NCBI RefSeq assembly: GCF_014925385.1
Contig: NZ_JACSDK010000001.1
Coordinates: forward strand, 977,946-1,041,945
DNA from: Pelagibius marinus
Lineage (GTDB): Bacteria > Pseudomonadota > Alphaproteobacteria > Kiloniellales > Kiloniellaceae
Direction: 5' to 3'
DNA length: 64,000 nt
Each line of letters begins with the position of its first letter. Positions within the stretch are counted from its first letter, which is position 1. This document shows, piece by piece, positions 34,902-46,098 of this stretch. A program made the translations under genes and the position numbers. The notes beneath the pieces were generated by a model. It did no database searches and was not told where the DNA came from. It saw only the letters and a program-made list of their open reading frames with translations.

Positions 34902-35690
34902 ATGAGATCGTTGTCGTTTTCACCAGGAAAAATGGGAATGCTTGTCGCCGCGGTGCTGTTTCTTGCGCCGGCAGCGATCCTGGCCGCGGACAAGGAAGAC
35001 GAGGAGTACCACCGGGACTACATCTACGGTGTTCCGGAAAATCCCACCGAGGCCTGGATACTTTCCTCCGGCGGGCGGCTCTACGACAATTGGATCAGTG
35101 CCTTGGATGCCGATAAGCCTGCGGGCACGCATCCGGCCTGGCCGGCGTCGAACAGCAAGGAGGGAGCCGTGACCTGGCGGTGCAAGTCCTGCCACGGATG
35201 GGACTATCGGGGTAAGGACGGCGCCTACGGCAAGGGTTCCTACAAGACCGGGATCACCGGCGTGCGGGGGTGGGCCGGGAAGGACCCAGAAGAGATTCAC
35301 AAGATCCTGATGAACGGCACCCATGGCTTTACCCACGACATGATTCCGCTCGACGCCATGCAGCGGATTGCCGCTTTTGTCAGCCGTGGCCAAGTGGACT
35401 TGACCGCCTATATCGGCATGGACAAGTCGGTCAAGGGCGACGCCGCAAACGGCGCCGCCAAGTTCCAGACCATCTGCGCTTCCTGCCACGGCTTCGACGG
35501 CAGGGCGCTGGACTGGGGCGACAGCGAGAGCCCCGGTTTCGTCGGCACCGAAGCCAATGCGAATCCCTGGGAGGTTCTGCATAAGATCCGCTCCGGCCAT
35601 CCAGGGGTCGAGATGGTATCGATGGCGGCTTTCCCGCTGGAAGATGCCTTGGACATTCTGGCCTACACCCAGACTCTGCCAGTGAAGTAG
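34902..35690 (+). CDS. Diheme cytochrome c
   Basis: 262 residues from ATG at 34902, preceded by GGGGAGGGG. It has a signal peptide (residues 1-29, cleavage near ILAAD). There are two heme c sites, CKSCH at 94-98 and CASCH at 192-196, each followed by candidate Met ligands (Met147 in THDMIPL; the Met in VSMAAFPLED). The resulting periplasmic electron carrier may serve an oxidase or dehydrogenase not in the window. The AT-rich promoter region with an FNR-like dyad suggests oxygen control, as inference. Confidence 0.88.
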   Translation: MRSLSFSPGKMGMLVAAVLFLAPAAILAADKEDEEYHRDYIYGVPENPTEAWILSSGGRLYDNWISALDADKPAGTHPAWPASNSKEGAVTWRCKSCHGWDYRGKDGAYGKGSYKTGITGVRGWAGKDPEEIHKILMNGTHGFTHDMIPLDAMQRIAAFVSRGQVDLTAYIGMDKSVKGDAANGAAKFQTICASCHGFDGRALDWGDSESPGFVGTEANANPWEVLHKIRSGHPGVEMVSMAAFPLEDALDILAYTQTLPVK

Positions 35691-35714
35691 GTCTGCGACA
35701 GACGCTTCGGCGCA

Positions 35715-35753
35715 AACGTCCATCACCCGCATGGTCGCCGGGTGGTGGACGTT
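35715..35753. terminator. Long hairpin after the cytochrome gene
   Basis: AACGTCCATCACCCG (35715-35729) pairs with CGGGTGGTGGACGTT (35739-35753), a 15-bp stem with one G-T pair. There is no T-run. It lies between convergent genes and may end both transcripts. Confidence 0.5.
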
Positions 35754-35821
35754 CGTGCCCTGCAGTGGCTGCCGGGTAAGAGCCCGCAGCAGTCAATGGC
35801 TGACCGCCACGCCGAAGTCGC

Positions 35822-35968
35822 TTACAGCAGCGGCGCGAAGAGCAGCAGCGCGGCGCCGAGGCCGACGGCCAGCAGCACGGCCAGGCAGGCACGCATCAGC
35901 CAGCGCCTGAGCGCCGAGCCGCGGGCCAGGGGCGCATCTCCGGCAAACTCCGCCGGATCAAACAGCAT
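35822..35968 (-). CDS. Small single-pass membrane protein in the sortase operon
   Basis: 48 residues: a short soluble start (MLFDPAEFAGDAPLARGSAL), RRW, then a hydrophobic helix to the end (about residues 26-48, rich in L, A, V and G). It starts 5 bp after the sortase stop codon, so it is the third gene of the VIT/VWA-sortase operon. The positive charges before the helix predict an N-in orientation. I do not recognise a family; it could assist the sortase or its substrate. Confidence 0.65.
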   Translation of the reverse strand: MLFDPAEFAGDAPLARGSALRRWLMRACLAVLLAVGLGAALLLFAPLL

Positions 35969-35973
35969 TCACG

Positions 35974-36654
35974 TCAGAGGCTTCCATCGGGGATACCTTC
36001 TCCGTCCTTGGTCCCCCCGAACTGGTTGATGATCAGCGCAGCCTCCCCCCGCGGCGCTGTGTCTTCTGCGGTCGCGGCGACGGCTTCCGCCGTCACCACA
36101 TAGCGCAGCGGGCCGCCCGGCATGACGGCGTCAAAGGGATAGCAGGTGACCAGGCTGACCAGCGGCAGCGCCGCCGCGTGCCGCGCGAAGACCGGGTGGC
36201 GCACGTCGATCACCTCGTGGGCGCGCACGGTGAAGTCCCGCCACCGTCCCTGATCGTCCTGCAGGCGCAGGCGGCTGCCCGCGGCGAGCTCGCGCAGGAA
36301 GGCGAAGTGGGTGTCGCGGTGGCCGCTGAGGATGCGGTGGCCCAGGATCTCGGTGCCGGGCACCACGGCGGGGCCGAAGGCCAGGGTGCGCCCGCTGGCC
36401 CCGGCCAGCACGTAGAGATCGACGTCCAGCTCCGGCACCTGCAGGCGCGCCACCGGCCAGGTGTCCGCCCAGGGCCAGGGCTTCGCTTCCGCCTCGCCGG
36501 CCAGGGTCGCGGCCCAGGCCCGGTCCAGCAGGCGCTGGGCCAGCCAGGCCTTGGCGTGAATGGCGGCGGCCCCGCCCAGCTGCCACAGGCCGAGGGCCAG
36601 GGACAGCAGGGCGAGGCCCAGGAGGAAGCGATTGAGGGTGAAGGCCCTAACCAC
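35974..36654 (-). CDS. Class GN sortase
   Basis: 226 residues. An N-terminal membrane anchor (residues 10-30) is followed by the sortase beta barrel. The catalytic set is His112 in LSGHRDTHFAF, Cys171 in SLVTCYPFD and Arg184 in GPLRYVVT. Class GN sortases are the dedicated sortases of Gram-negative bacteria, usually paired with one target. Its ATG overlaps the end of the target gene by 8 bp, giving strong coupling. The C-terminal tail after the barrel is longer than the minimum and hydrophilic. Confidence 0.93.
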   Translation of the reverse strand: MVRAFTLNRFLLGLALLSLALGLWQLGGAAAIHAKAWLAQRLLDRAWAATLAGEAEAKPWPWADTWPVARLQVPELDVDLYVLAGASGRTLAFGPAVVPGTEILGHRILSGHRDTHFAFLRELAAGSRLRLQDDQGRWRDFTVRAHEVIDVRHPVFARHAAALPLVSLVTCYPFDAVMPGGPLRYVVTAEAVAATAEDTAPRGEAALIINQFGGTKDGEGIPDGSL

Positions 36655-39028
36655 GCAGGCCGCCCTGCTTGCGGCGGCGCAGCACCAGGACGATCAGCGC
36701 CAGCGCCATGAAGAGGTAGGCGCCGCCGATGATGGCCATACGCTCGGCGGGTGTCGCCGTCTGAGGCAGCGTGACGAGCTGGCCGTCGGCGGCCTTGGCC
36801 TGCTGCAGGAAGTAGTCGGGCAGGGCGCGCGAGCGCATCTCCTGGGGCGCCTGCAGGGGTGCGCCGGCGGCCGGCTCCTCGCTGGGGGATGGGCCCTCGA
36901 TGTTGCGGAGGATCGTCTCGCCGAACACCTTCTCCGCGTCCCAGCCGTGGGGCAGGTCGCGGGGGATTTCCGTGCTGTTCAGGTTCTCGTCCCGCGGCCG
37001 GGCGACGGCGTCGTCGACGGCGACCAGGGAGGTGTAGCGGGTCACCAGGCCGTGCTTCAGGGCGACGGCCAGGGCTTCGGCGCGGATCGCCGTCTGATCG
37101 ACTGCCTGCCCGCCTGCATCGCGACCGCGGTAGAGGCCGTCCTCGATCTGCACCAGCTTGGCGCGGGCCCAGATCGAGGCGACGCCGGGGGCGGCCGTCA
37201 GGCCGGTGAGGGGCACGCGCTGCTGCCAGGCGCCCGTGGCGGCCTCGCCGGTGATCAGCAGCTGGCCGTCGAGCTGCGCCAGGTCGACGCCCTCCAGGCG
37301 GGCGGCGAAGGTCACCGGCTCGCCGGCGTAGAGGTCGGGCAGGGGCGTGGGATAGATCTCCAGGCGCTTGCCGGCGGAGAGCGGCCAGCCGACGCGGACG
37401 CCGGTCAGGGCCGGCTGCTCCAGCTTGGTCAGCAGGGCGTCGACGCGCTCGCCCACTTCGTCCAGGTCGCCGATATAGGTGAAGCTGCCGCGGCCCAGCT
37501 CGGCGGCCTTGCGCATGAAGTAGCTGTTGGGAGCCGAGCCGATGCCGACGGTGAAGAGACGGCTGTCGCCCAGACGTTCGGCGACCTGGGCGAAGAGCTC
37601 CGCCTCGTTGCTCACCGCCGCGTCGGTCAGGAAGACCACCTGGCGCAGATGGCCGTCTTCGGGCTGCTCGGCGAGCGCCAGCTCCAGGGCCGGGCGCATC
37701 TCGGTGCCGCCGTCGGCCTCCAGGGCGCTGACGTAGTGCCAGGCCTGGGCGACGTTGCCGACCGAGGCCGCCGCGGCGCGCGGGAAGAGGGCGTGGGTCT
37801 CGTTGTTGAACTGGATGACGTTGAAGCGGTCCTGCGGGTTCAGGCGCTTCAGGGCGGCGATGACCGCGGCCTTGGCCTGGTCGATGGAGGCGCCGTGCAT
37901 GGAGCCGGAGGTGTCGATGACGAAGATCACCTCGCGCGGCCGGATGCTCTGCGGCCCCTGAATCTCCTGGGGAGCCGGCGCGGCGTCTTGTGTCGGCGGC
38001 ACCATCATGACCAGCAGGTGGGTGTCGGCGCCGACCTGTTCGGCGAAGACGGCGGCCCGGGGCGCGGCGCTGGCCAGCGGCGTCCACTGCAGCACGAAGT
38101 CGCGGTCGGCGGGCACCTCTGCCTTTCCGTCGGGGCCGGGGCGCAGGGTGATGCTCTGCCGGCCGTCCTTCCCGCTCTCGACGACCACCGGGTGGTAGAG
38201 GCTCTTCACGCCTTCCAGCGGCACCCCGCCGTTGAGGTCGATGCGGAGCGACAGCGGGTTATGGGTCGTCTCGTCGATGTCCACCGGGCCGAAGAGGTCG
38301 CGCGGCTCTCCGGGGGCCGGCTGGCGCACCACGGCGGGAGAGGGCTGCGGCCCCCGCGGCGCCTCGGCGATGTCGGCCCTGGGAGCGGGGGTGTAGCGCG
38401 GCGCCACCACCATGGGGAAGCGCAGGGAGAAGACGCCGTTCTCGTAGGCGACGCTGTCCTGGAAGGCGATCTCCACGGTGATGTCCTCGCCGGGGCCGAT
38501 GTTGGCGACGCTGGTGGCGAAGACGTTGGGGCGCTCGGCGCTGACTAGGCTGGCGCGCTGGCCGCTGTCCGCCGCCTCCTGGTAGACGCGCTTGGCTTCG
38601 GCCTTTTCCAGGATGCGGCCCTGGATCCGCCGCTCGCCGATGACCATGGTCAGGCGGTCGACGGCGGAGCGCTCGGGCAGCGGGAAGATATAGACGCCTT
38701 CCAGCCAGCGGTCGGTGGGGTTGTGGAAGACCTGGCGCACCGTCACCCGGTTCACCATGCCGTTGACCGCCATGTCCACGTCGGTCTTCAGGGTCGGCGC
38801 TTCCAGGGCTTTGCCCGCCTCGCCGCTGGGGAAGAAGAGGCCGGCGCGCAGTTCCTCCGGCTGGCTCTGAGCCGCTGCGGGCAGGCTGTGGACCGCCAGG
38901 GAGGCCAGCAGGACCAGGATCGCCAGGCCCAGGGTTCCGGCGATGACCAGGGCGTCGCGGAAGACGGCCCGGCCCAGCCGGGGCGGAAAGAGGCCGTGTG
39001 ACGGTTGTGGCAGCAGGTCGTGTCGCAT
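36647..39028 (-). CDS. Marine proteobacterial sortase target protein (VIT-VWA)
   Basis: 793 residues. A signal anchor lies at about residues 25-52. A VIT domain follows (LKTDVDMAVNGMVNRVTVRQVFHNPTDRWLEGVYIFPLPERSAVDRLTM), then a VWA domain with the MIDAS motif DTSGSMHGAS. The C-terminus has the sorting signal LPQTATPAER, a hydrophobic helix and the basic RRRKQGG end. It resembles inter-alpha-trypsin inhibitor heavy chains. The downstream sortase should cleave at LPQT-A and anchor it on the surface or membrane; the ligand is unknown. Confidence 0.93.
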   Translation of the reverse strand: MRHDLLPQPSHGLFPPRLGRAVFRDALVIAGTLGLAILVLLASLAVHSLPAAAQSQPEELRAGLFFPSGEAGKALEAPTLKTDVDMAVNGMVNRVTVRQVFHNPTDRWLEGVYIFPLPERSAVDRLTMVIGERRIQGRILEKAEAKRVYQEAADSGQRASLVSAERPNVFATSVANIGPGEDITVEIAFQDSVAYENGVFSLRFPMVVAPRYTPAPRADIAEAPRGPQPSPAVVRQPAPGEPRDLFGPVDIDETTHNPLSLRIDLNGGVPLEGVKSLYHPVVVESGKDGRQSITLRPGPDGKAEVPADRDFVLQWTPLASAAPRAAVFAEQVGADTHLLVMMVPPTQDAAPAPQEIQGPQSIRPREVIFVIDTSGSMHGASIDQAKAAVIAALKRLNPQDRFNVIQFNNETHALFPRAAAASVGNVAQAWHYVSALEADGGTEMRPALELALAEQPEDGHLRQVVFLTDAAVSNEAELFAQVAERLGDSRLFTVGIGSAPNSYFMRKAAELGRGSFTYIGDLDEVGERVDALLTKLEQPALTGVRVGWPLSAGKRLEIYPTPLPDLYAGEPVTFAARLEGVDLAQLDGQLLITGEAATGAWQQRVPLTGLTAAPGVASIWARAKLVQIEDGLYRGRDAGGQAVDQTAIRAEALAVALKHGLVTRYTSLVAVDDAVARPRDENLNSTEIPRDLPHGWDAEKVFGETILRNIEGPSPSEEPAAGAPLQAPQEMRSRALPDYFLQQAKAADGQLVTLPQTATPAERMAIIGGAYLFMALALIVLVLRRRKQGGLRG

Positions 39029-40553
<1,525 letters not shown>

Positions 40554-40564
40554 TCAGGAGGGGC

Positions 40565-42001
40565 GTGCCCGTGCCGCTGGACGCCCTGCTCGACGACCAC
40601 GACGGCCTGGCCCTGGCGGAACTGATCCGCCGGGGCGAGGTCTCTCCCCTGGAACTGCTGGAAGCCGTCATCGCCCGCATCGAGGCGCGCGACCCGGCGC
40701 TGGGCGCGGTGGTCCACCGCTTCTACGACGACGCGCGGGCGGAACTCGCGGCCCAGGTCCAGGAAGGGGGAACGCCGGAAGGCCCCTTCGCCGGGCTGCC
40801 CTTCCTGCTGAAGGACCTCTACAGCTTCCAGAAGGGCCGGCCCTGCGGCAACGGCAGCCGCTGGCTGAAGGACTACCGCGCCCCCTTCGACGACCCCATG
40901 GCGGCGCGCTGGCGCGCGGCGGGGCTGACCGTCGTGGGCAAGACCGCGACCGCCGAATTCGGCCTCAACGTCACCACCGAGACCCGCCAGCACGGCGCGA
41001 CACGCAACCCCTGGAACCCCGACTATTCGTCTGGCGGCTCCAGCGGCGGCGCTGGCGCGGCGGTCGCCGCCGGCATGGTTCCGCTGGCCCATGCCTCCGA
41101 CGGCGGCGGCTCGATCCGCATCCCGGCCTCCTGCTGTGGTCTCTTCGGCCTGAAGCCCAGCCGCGGGCGCAACTTCACCAGCGACGCCTGGGCGGGCCTG
41201 GGCGTTTTTCACGCCATCACCCGCAGCGTGCGGGATTCGGCGGCGCTGCTGGACGCGACCTGCGGTCCGCCGCGCCACCACCCCTATTGCCTGCCGAAAC
41301 CGGAGACGCCCTTCCTGGCGTCGCTCAAGGGCGATCCCGGCCGCCTGCGTATCGCCTGGAGCGCCAGGACCCCGGCGGACGTCGACCTGCATCCGCAGTG
41401 CCGTGCGGCGGTGGACGCGGCCGCGGCCCTGGCGGCTGACTTCGGCCATGCGGTTGAGGAGGCGGCGCCGGAGGTCGACCATGCGAAGCTGCGCGAGGCC
41501 ATGGTGACCATCGTCGCCGCCAACATGGCCGACACCCTGTCGCCGGGAAATCCGTGGCGCCCCGAAGGCGCGCGCCGCGAGGACGTCGAGACGCAGACCT
41601 GGATCTTCGCGGAACGCGGCAGGCAGGTGAGCTCGGCCCAGTACCTGCGGGCCGTAACCGCCGTCCGTGAGATCGGCTTCGGTCTGGCCCGCTTCTTCCA
41701 GCGCTTTGACGTGTTGCTGACGCCGACCATGGCGGCCCCGCCGCCCCGCATCGGGCTGCTCGACACCATGGTCGACGACTTTGATGCCTTCGGCCGCAAG
41801 GTGCAGCCCTATGTGGCCTTCACCCAGATGTTCAACATGTCGGGCCAGCCGGCGGCCTCCCTGCCGCTGCACTGGACCCCGGAGGGCCTGCCGGTCGGGG
41901 TCCAGATCGCCGGGCGGGTCGGGGAAGAGGCCACGCTGCTGGCCCTGGCGGCCCAGTTCGAGCAGGCCCGGCCCTGGTTCGACCGCCGGCCGCCGCTCTA
42001 G
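40565..42001 (+). CDS. Amidase signature family protein
   Basis: 478 residues from GTG at 40565 with AGGAGGGG upstream. The catalytic triad is Lys83 in LPFLLKDLY, the cis-Ser in [16 protein letters not shown], and the nucleophile Ser in [23 protein letters not shown]. The C-terminus has the usual [26 protein letters not shown]. It would hydrolyse an amide of unknown identity and is not the GatA subunit, as no gatB/C is near and the length fits free amidases. Closely spaced after the aminotransferase, so likely co-transcribed. Confidence 0.9.
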   Translation: MPVPLDALLDDHDGLALAELIRRGEVSPLELLEAVIARIEARDPALGAVVHRFYDDARAELAAQVQEGGTPEGPFAGLPFLLKDLYSFQKGRPCGNGSRWLKDYRAPFDDPMAARWRAAGLTVVGKTATAEFGLNVTTETRQHGATRNPWNPDYSSGGSSGGAGAAVAAGMVPLAHASDGGGSIRIPASCCGLFGLKPSRGRNFTSDAWAGLGVFHAITRSVRDSAALLDATCGPPRHHPYCLPKPETPFLASLKGDPGRLRIAWSARTPADVDLHPQCRAAVDAAAALAADFGHAVEEAAPEVDHAKLREAMVTIVAANMADTLSPGNPWRPEGARREDVETQTWIFAERGRQVSSAQYLRAVTAVREIGFGLARFFQRFDVLLTPTMAAPPPRIGLLDTMVDDFDAFGRKVQPYVAFTQMFNMSGQPAASLPLHWTPEGLPVGVQIAGRVGEEATLLALAAQFEQARPWFDRRPPL

Positions 42002-42219
42002 ACGGACCGGTTTCTACCCATCCGCGATCGCCCCTGGAACGATACCTGCCCCAGGTTTCTAAAACCGGAGCGGGTGCCACAGTGGCCTTTTCCACCTAAA
42101 GGGATGATCGCTTATGGATTTTTACTATTTTCTAAGGGGATTTGGCGAGGATCGCGCTAACCAAGACCGCCTCTTTTCCTACCGGCGGTGACAAACAACG
42201 CTGTCAGCGAGAGTGAGCA

Positions 42220-43944
42220 ATGAACCCCTTTGCTGCCGTCAAGAGCGTCAAGCTCACGACGAAGACGATGGTCCTGACCATCGCCCTCATCATCGTGGCC
42301 GCCGCCGCCTGCGCAACCGCCGCCGTTTTCGCCATCCAGGGCGAGATCCGCCAGCAGGTGGTCGAGCGCCAGTCCGCCAGCCTGCGCATCGCCGCGGACA
42401 TCTTCGCCCAGAATCACAGCTCGCTGGAGGTGACCAGGAAGGGCCAGGAGATCGAGCGTCTCGTCATCCAGAAAATTCCGATCTTCCTGAGCCACGACAT
42501 GATCGACCGCATCGGTTATCTGACCGGTGAGACCGCGACGGTCTTCATCTGGGACGAGGAGAGCAAGGATTTCTGGCGGCGCACCACCAACATCAAGAAG
42601 GACGGCGGCAGCCGTGCCGTGGGCACGCCGCTGGGCCAGAAGGGCGCGGTCTACCCGGTCATCATGAAGGGCGAGACCTTCCGCGGCGAGGCCATCATCC
42701 TGGGCAAGGCCTACTACACCATCTACGAGCCGATCTTTGACACCAACGGCAAGGTCATCGGCATCCTCTACGCCGGCGTGCTGAAGTCCAACGTCAACGC
42801 GATCCTCGACAAGCTGACCAACCGGCTGGCCATCACCGCCGGCATCACCATCCTGGTGACCGCGCTGATCGCCTTCTTCATGTTCCGCATGCTGCTGCGT
42901 CCGCTGCCGCGCCTCTCCGAGGTGATGAACCGCCTGGCCCACGACGACACCAACGTCGAGGTGGCCTACCAGAAGCAGGGCGACGAGATCGGCGACATGG
43001 CCCGCGCGGTCCAGGTGTTCAAGGAGAACGCCCTGGAGAAGCGCCGCCTGGAGCAGGAGCGGGCTGAGCAGGAGAAGCGGGCCGCCGCGGAGAAGCGCGA
43101 GGCCATGAACGCCCTGGCCAACGAGTTCGAACAGTCGGTCGCCCACAAGGTGACCTCGGTGCTGGACGCCGCCGAGCATCTCGACGCCTCCACCGCGCAG
43201 GTGCGCAACCTCGCCAGCCAGACCAGTGAGAAGAGCACCCAGGTTAGCGGAGCCGCCGAGGGCGCCAGCGGCAACGTCGACAGTGTTGCCGCCGCGGCCG
43301 AGGAGATGTCGGCCTCGATCTCGGAGATCGCCCGCCGCGCCAGCGAGTCGGCCAAGATCGCCGCCGGGGCGGTGAAGGAAGCCGATTCCACCAACGAGAC
43401 GGTGCAGTCGCTCGACACCGCCGCGCAGAAGATCGGTGACGTGGTGAAGCTGATCAACGAGATCGCCGAGCAGACCAACCTGCTGGCCCTCAACGCCACC
43501 ATCGAGGCGGCGCGCGCCGGGGAAGCCGGCAAGGGCTTCGCCGTGGTGGCCAACGAGGTCAAGACCCTGGCCTCCCAGACCACCAAGGCGACGGAGGAGA
43601 TTTCCGGTCAGATCAACGCCATGCAGCAGGCGACCTCGGAGGCGGTTTCCGCCATCGCCGGCATCCGCGGCGTGATCGGCCAGGTCAACGAGTCGACCAC
43701 CGCCATCGCTTCCGCGGTGGAGCAGCAGAACGCGGCCACGCAGGAGATCGGCCGCAACGTGGAATCGGCGGCCAGCGACACCTCGCGGGTGTCGACGACC
43801 ATTGCCGAGGTTCGCTCCGCCTCGGAGCAGACCATGACCGCCATCCAGCAGGCCGTCAGCGCCATCGAGGGCCTGAACGGCGACGCCAACGACCTGAAGC
43901 AGCAGGTCGGGGCCTTCCTGGAGAAGGTGCGCCAAAGTGCCTAG
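42220..43944 (+). CDS. Methyl-accepting chemotaxis protein with Cache sensor
   Basis: 574 residues. TM1 (about 15-38) and TM2 (about 200-225) enclose a periplasmic single-Cache-like domain ([49 protein letters not shown] ... [23 protein letters not shown]). A HAMP domain ([39 protein letters not shown]) and a signalling coil follow. The hairpin tip is [38 protein letters not shown]. There is no obvious CheR-tethering pentapeptide at the C-terminus. It is monocistronic with its own terminator, and no other che genes are present. Confidence 0.94.
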   Translation: MNPFAAVKSVKLTTKTMVLTIALIIVAAAACATAAVFAIQGEIRQQVVERQSASLRIAADIFAQNHSSLEVTRKGQEIERLVIQKIPIFLSHDMIDRIGYLTGETATVFIWDEESKDFWRRTTNIKKDGGSRAVGTPLGQKGAVYPVIMKGETFRGEAIILGKAYYTIYEPIFDTNGKVIGILYAGVLKSNVNAILDKLTNRLAITAGITILVTALIAFFMFRMLLRPLPRLSEVMNRLAHDDTNVEVAYQKQGDEIGDMARAVQVFKENALEKRRLEQERAEQEKRAAAEKREAMNALANEFEQSVAHKVTSVLDAAEHLDASTAQVRNLASQTSEKSTQVSGAAEGASGNVDSVAAAAEEMSASISEIARRASESAKIAAGAVKEADSTNETVQSLDTAAQKIGDVVKLINEIAEQTNLLALNATIEAARAGEAGKGFAVVANEVKTLASQTTKATEEISGQINAMQQATSEAVSAIAGIRGVIGQVNESTTAIASAVEQQNAATQEIGRNVESAASDTSRVSTTIAEVRSASEQTMTAIQQAVSAIEGLNGDANDLKQQVGAFLEKVRQSA

Positions 43945-43995
43945 GGGCAGTGCCTGACCGGCACGCCTGAAGCTTAAGTCCTGGCGTGACAGACG

Positions 43996-44026
43996 AAGGG
44001 GCGGCTCCCAGGAGCCGCCCCTTCTT
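43996..44026 (+). terminator. Rho-independent terminator after the chemoreceptor gene
   Basis: AAGGGGCGGCTCC (43996-44008) pairs perfectly with GGAGCCGCCCCTT (44011-44023), followed by a short C/T-rich tail. Confidence 0.85.
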
Positions 44027-44116
44027 GCTGCTGGGGAGCCGGCCAGAACAATGTCCGTGGTTTGACAGGAGAGCTTTGCCCTAGAGTGCCGCCCGGAACT
44101 GCCGGCGGAGAGAGTG

Positions 44117-44731
44117 ATGTACAGGCTTTATTGGGCGCCCAGCACCGGCGCCTTCGCGCCCGATGTGGTGCTGACGCTGACCGGGGCGCCCTTCGAACGC
44201 CAAAGGGTCGACTACGACGGCAAGGAGCATCAGGGCGCGGCCTATCGGAAGCTGAATCCGATGGGCCAGATTCCGCTGCTGCAGCTGCCCGACGGCGCGG
44301 CGATCACCGAGTCGGCGGCCATGGTGCTGCACCTCGTCGAGCGCTTTCCCGAGGCGAAGCTGGCGCCCGCCGCCGGCAGCACGGCGCGGGCGGTCTTCGA
44401 CCGCTGGCTGGTGTTCCTGGCGGTGAACGTCTACGGCGCCATCCTGCGCTGGTACTATTCCGAACGCTTTACCACCGATCCCGCCGGCGCCGAGGGAGTC
44501 CGGCAGGCGGCCGATCGCGATCTGGAGCGCCTCTTCGCGATCCTCGAGGCGCAGCTCGATCCCGGCCCCTTCCTGCTCGGCGAGGCCTTCGGCGCCGCCG
44601 ACATCTACCTGATGATGCTGGTCGACTGGTATCCGCCGGCCCGGGCGTTGCCGCGCGTCGGACGACTCTGCGCGGGCCTGAAGGAAGAACCGCGCATCGC
44701 CGAGGTGCGGAAGCTGTATCAGTTGGACTGA
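44117..44731 (+). CDS. Glutathione S-transferase family protein
   Basis: 204 residues from ATG at 44117 (a GTG lies one codon upstream). The thioredoxin-like N-domain has the glutathione-binding NPMGQIPLLQLPDGAAITESAAMVLHL. The helical C-domain has LDPGPFLLGEAFGAADIYLMMLVDWYP, with the N-capping S/T-x-x-D replaced by the A-A-D context. The substrate is unknown. It stands alone, converging on argC. Confidence 0.9.
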   Translation: MYRLYWAPSTGAFAPDVVLTLTGAPFERQRVDYDGKEHQGAAYRKLNPMGQIPLLQLPDGAAITESAAMVLHLVERFPEAKLAPAAGSTARAVFDRWLVFLAVNVYGAILRWYYSERFTTDPAGAEGVRQAADRDLERLFAILEAQLDPGPFLLGEAFGAADIYLMMLVDWYPPARALPRVGRLCAGLKEEPRIAEVRKLYQLD

Positions 44732-44767
44732 GGGCCGGGCGGGGCCGCCTATCGCAGCCGTCCGACC

Positions 44768-45733
44768 TCAGGCGGCCAGGCGCTCGGAAAGGCCCGCCTG
44801 GGGGTCGAGCCCCAGCATGAGGTTCATGTTCTGCACCGCCGCGCCGGAGGCGCCCTTGCCCAGGTTGTCCAGCACCGCGGCCAGCAGCGCCTGGTCGCCG
44901 GCGGCGTTGCCGAAGACGTGCAGGCGCATGTCGTTGGTGCCGTTCAGACCCTCCGGGTCCAGGCCCTCCTGGCTCGCGCTTTCCTCGGCTGGGGCGACGC
45001 TGACGAAGTCCGTGCCGGCGTAGTGCCCGGCCAGCAGGGCGCGCAGGTCGTCAGGGGAGGGCTTGCCGGGCAGCGCCCAGAGCTGCAGCGGCACCTGCAC
45101 CAGCATGCCCTTGTAGTAGTTGCCCACGGCCGGCACGAAGAGCGGCGCCTGCGCCAGCCCGGCGTGCGCCTGCATCTCCGGCAGGTGCTTGTGGGCGAGG
45201 CTCAGGGCATAGGCGCGGTAGGCGTTGGCCAGGTGGTCGGGCGCGCCGGCTTCCTCGTAGCGCCGGATCAGGTTCTTGCCGCCGCCGGAATAGCCGGAGA
45301 CCGCGTTGACGGTGACCGGGAAATCCCGGGGCAGCACGCCGGCGTCGATCAGCGGGCGCAGCACGGCGACGGCGCCGGTGGGATAGCAGCCGGGGTTGCT
45401 GACCCGCTTGGAGGCGGCCACCTTGGCGGCCTGCGCCGCGTCCAGCTCCGGAAAGCCGTAGATCCAGTCGGGATCGGTGCGGTAGGCGGTGCTGGCGTCG
45501 ATGACCCGGGTTTCCGGGTTGTCGATCAGGCGGACAGCTTCGCGCGCCGCGTCGTCGGGCAGGCAGAGAATGGCCAGGTCGGCGGCGTTGAGGGCGCGCG
45601 CGCGGGCGGCCGGGTCCTTGCGCTCGTCATCGGCCAGGCGGATCAGGCGCACGTCGGCACGCGCCTCCAGGCGCGCCCGGATCTGAAGTCCCGTGGTGCC
45701 TGCTTCGCCGTCGATGAATACCTGCGCGGTCAT
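44768..45733 (-). CDS. argC: N-acetyl-gamma-glutamyl-phosphate reductase, type 2 (ArgC)
   Basis: 321 residues. [21 protein letters not shown] is the NADP-binding loop of the short type 2 form, Cys116 in [14 protein letters not shown] is catalytic, and [21 protein letters not shown] follows. It makes N-acetylglutamate semialdehyde for arginine synthesis. Type 2 ArgC is common in alphaproteobacteria, where an rpsI neighbour is frequent but absent here. Confidence 0.96.
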   Translation of the reverse strand: MTAQVFIDGEAGTTGLQIRARLEARADVRLIRLADDERKDPAARARALNAADLAILCLPDDAAREAVRLIDNPETRVIDASTAYRTDPDWIYGFPELDAAQAAKVAASKRVSNPGCYPTGAVAVLRPLIDAGVLPRDFPVTVNAVSGYSGGGKNLIRRYEEAGAPDHLANAYRAYALSLAHKHLPEMQAHAGLAQAPLFVPAVGNYYKGMLVQVPLQLWALPGKPSPDDLRALLAGHYAGTDFVSVAPAEESASQEGLDPEGLNGTNDMRLHVFGNAAGDQALLAAVLDNLGKGASGAAVQNMNLMLGLDPQAGLSERLAA

Positions 45734-46098
45734 GTCCCTGGTCCCGTCATGTCCTACTCGCGGTTGACTTCAATCCAGCCACACCAAAACGGCCCCACCG
45801 CCCATCGCGGAGGGCACCGTCTCGAAGGCTCGATTGCCAAGCCATATTATTCGGCCTTGTGGTCGGGAAGTCACTGAAATTCCGTGACACCGGCCACCGC
45901 CGCCCGGAATTGCCCCGCTTTTTGGTTGCCAGCTTGGCGCCTTCTTTGAAACCATAGGCCTACATAAGGTCTGAAATGGGTCCAGGCGGGCCCCTTTAGC
46001 CCATCCACAACAAGGACAGTTCGCCCCAGGTCTCACATGGGGAAACGCATGGTCCGGTCCCTCATGGAGCCACCCCCCGGGGCGACGGGGAGGAAACC
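45734..46098. other. Intergenic region between argC and the EF-G-like gene
   Basis: 365 bp holding both divergent promoters. A strong ribosome site, GGGGAGG (46087-46093), precedes the EF-G-like ATG. I see no convincing -35/-10 pair, repeat or small gene. Confidence 0.5.

Noticed and set aside
35742..36029. 95-codon plus-strand frame over the sortase 3' end
   Set aside because: It is antisense to the sortase gene end and to the better-supported 48-codon membrane protein gene.
40565..42001. Amidase as GatA of the Glu-tRNA(Gln) amidotransferase
   Set aside because: No gatB or gatC is adjacent, and the position after an aminotransferase fits a free-standing amidase.
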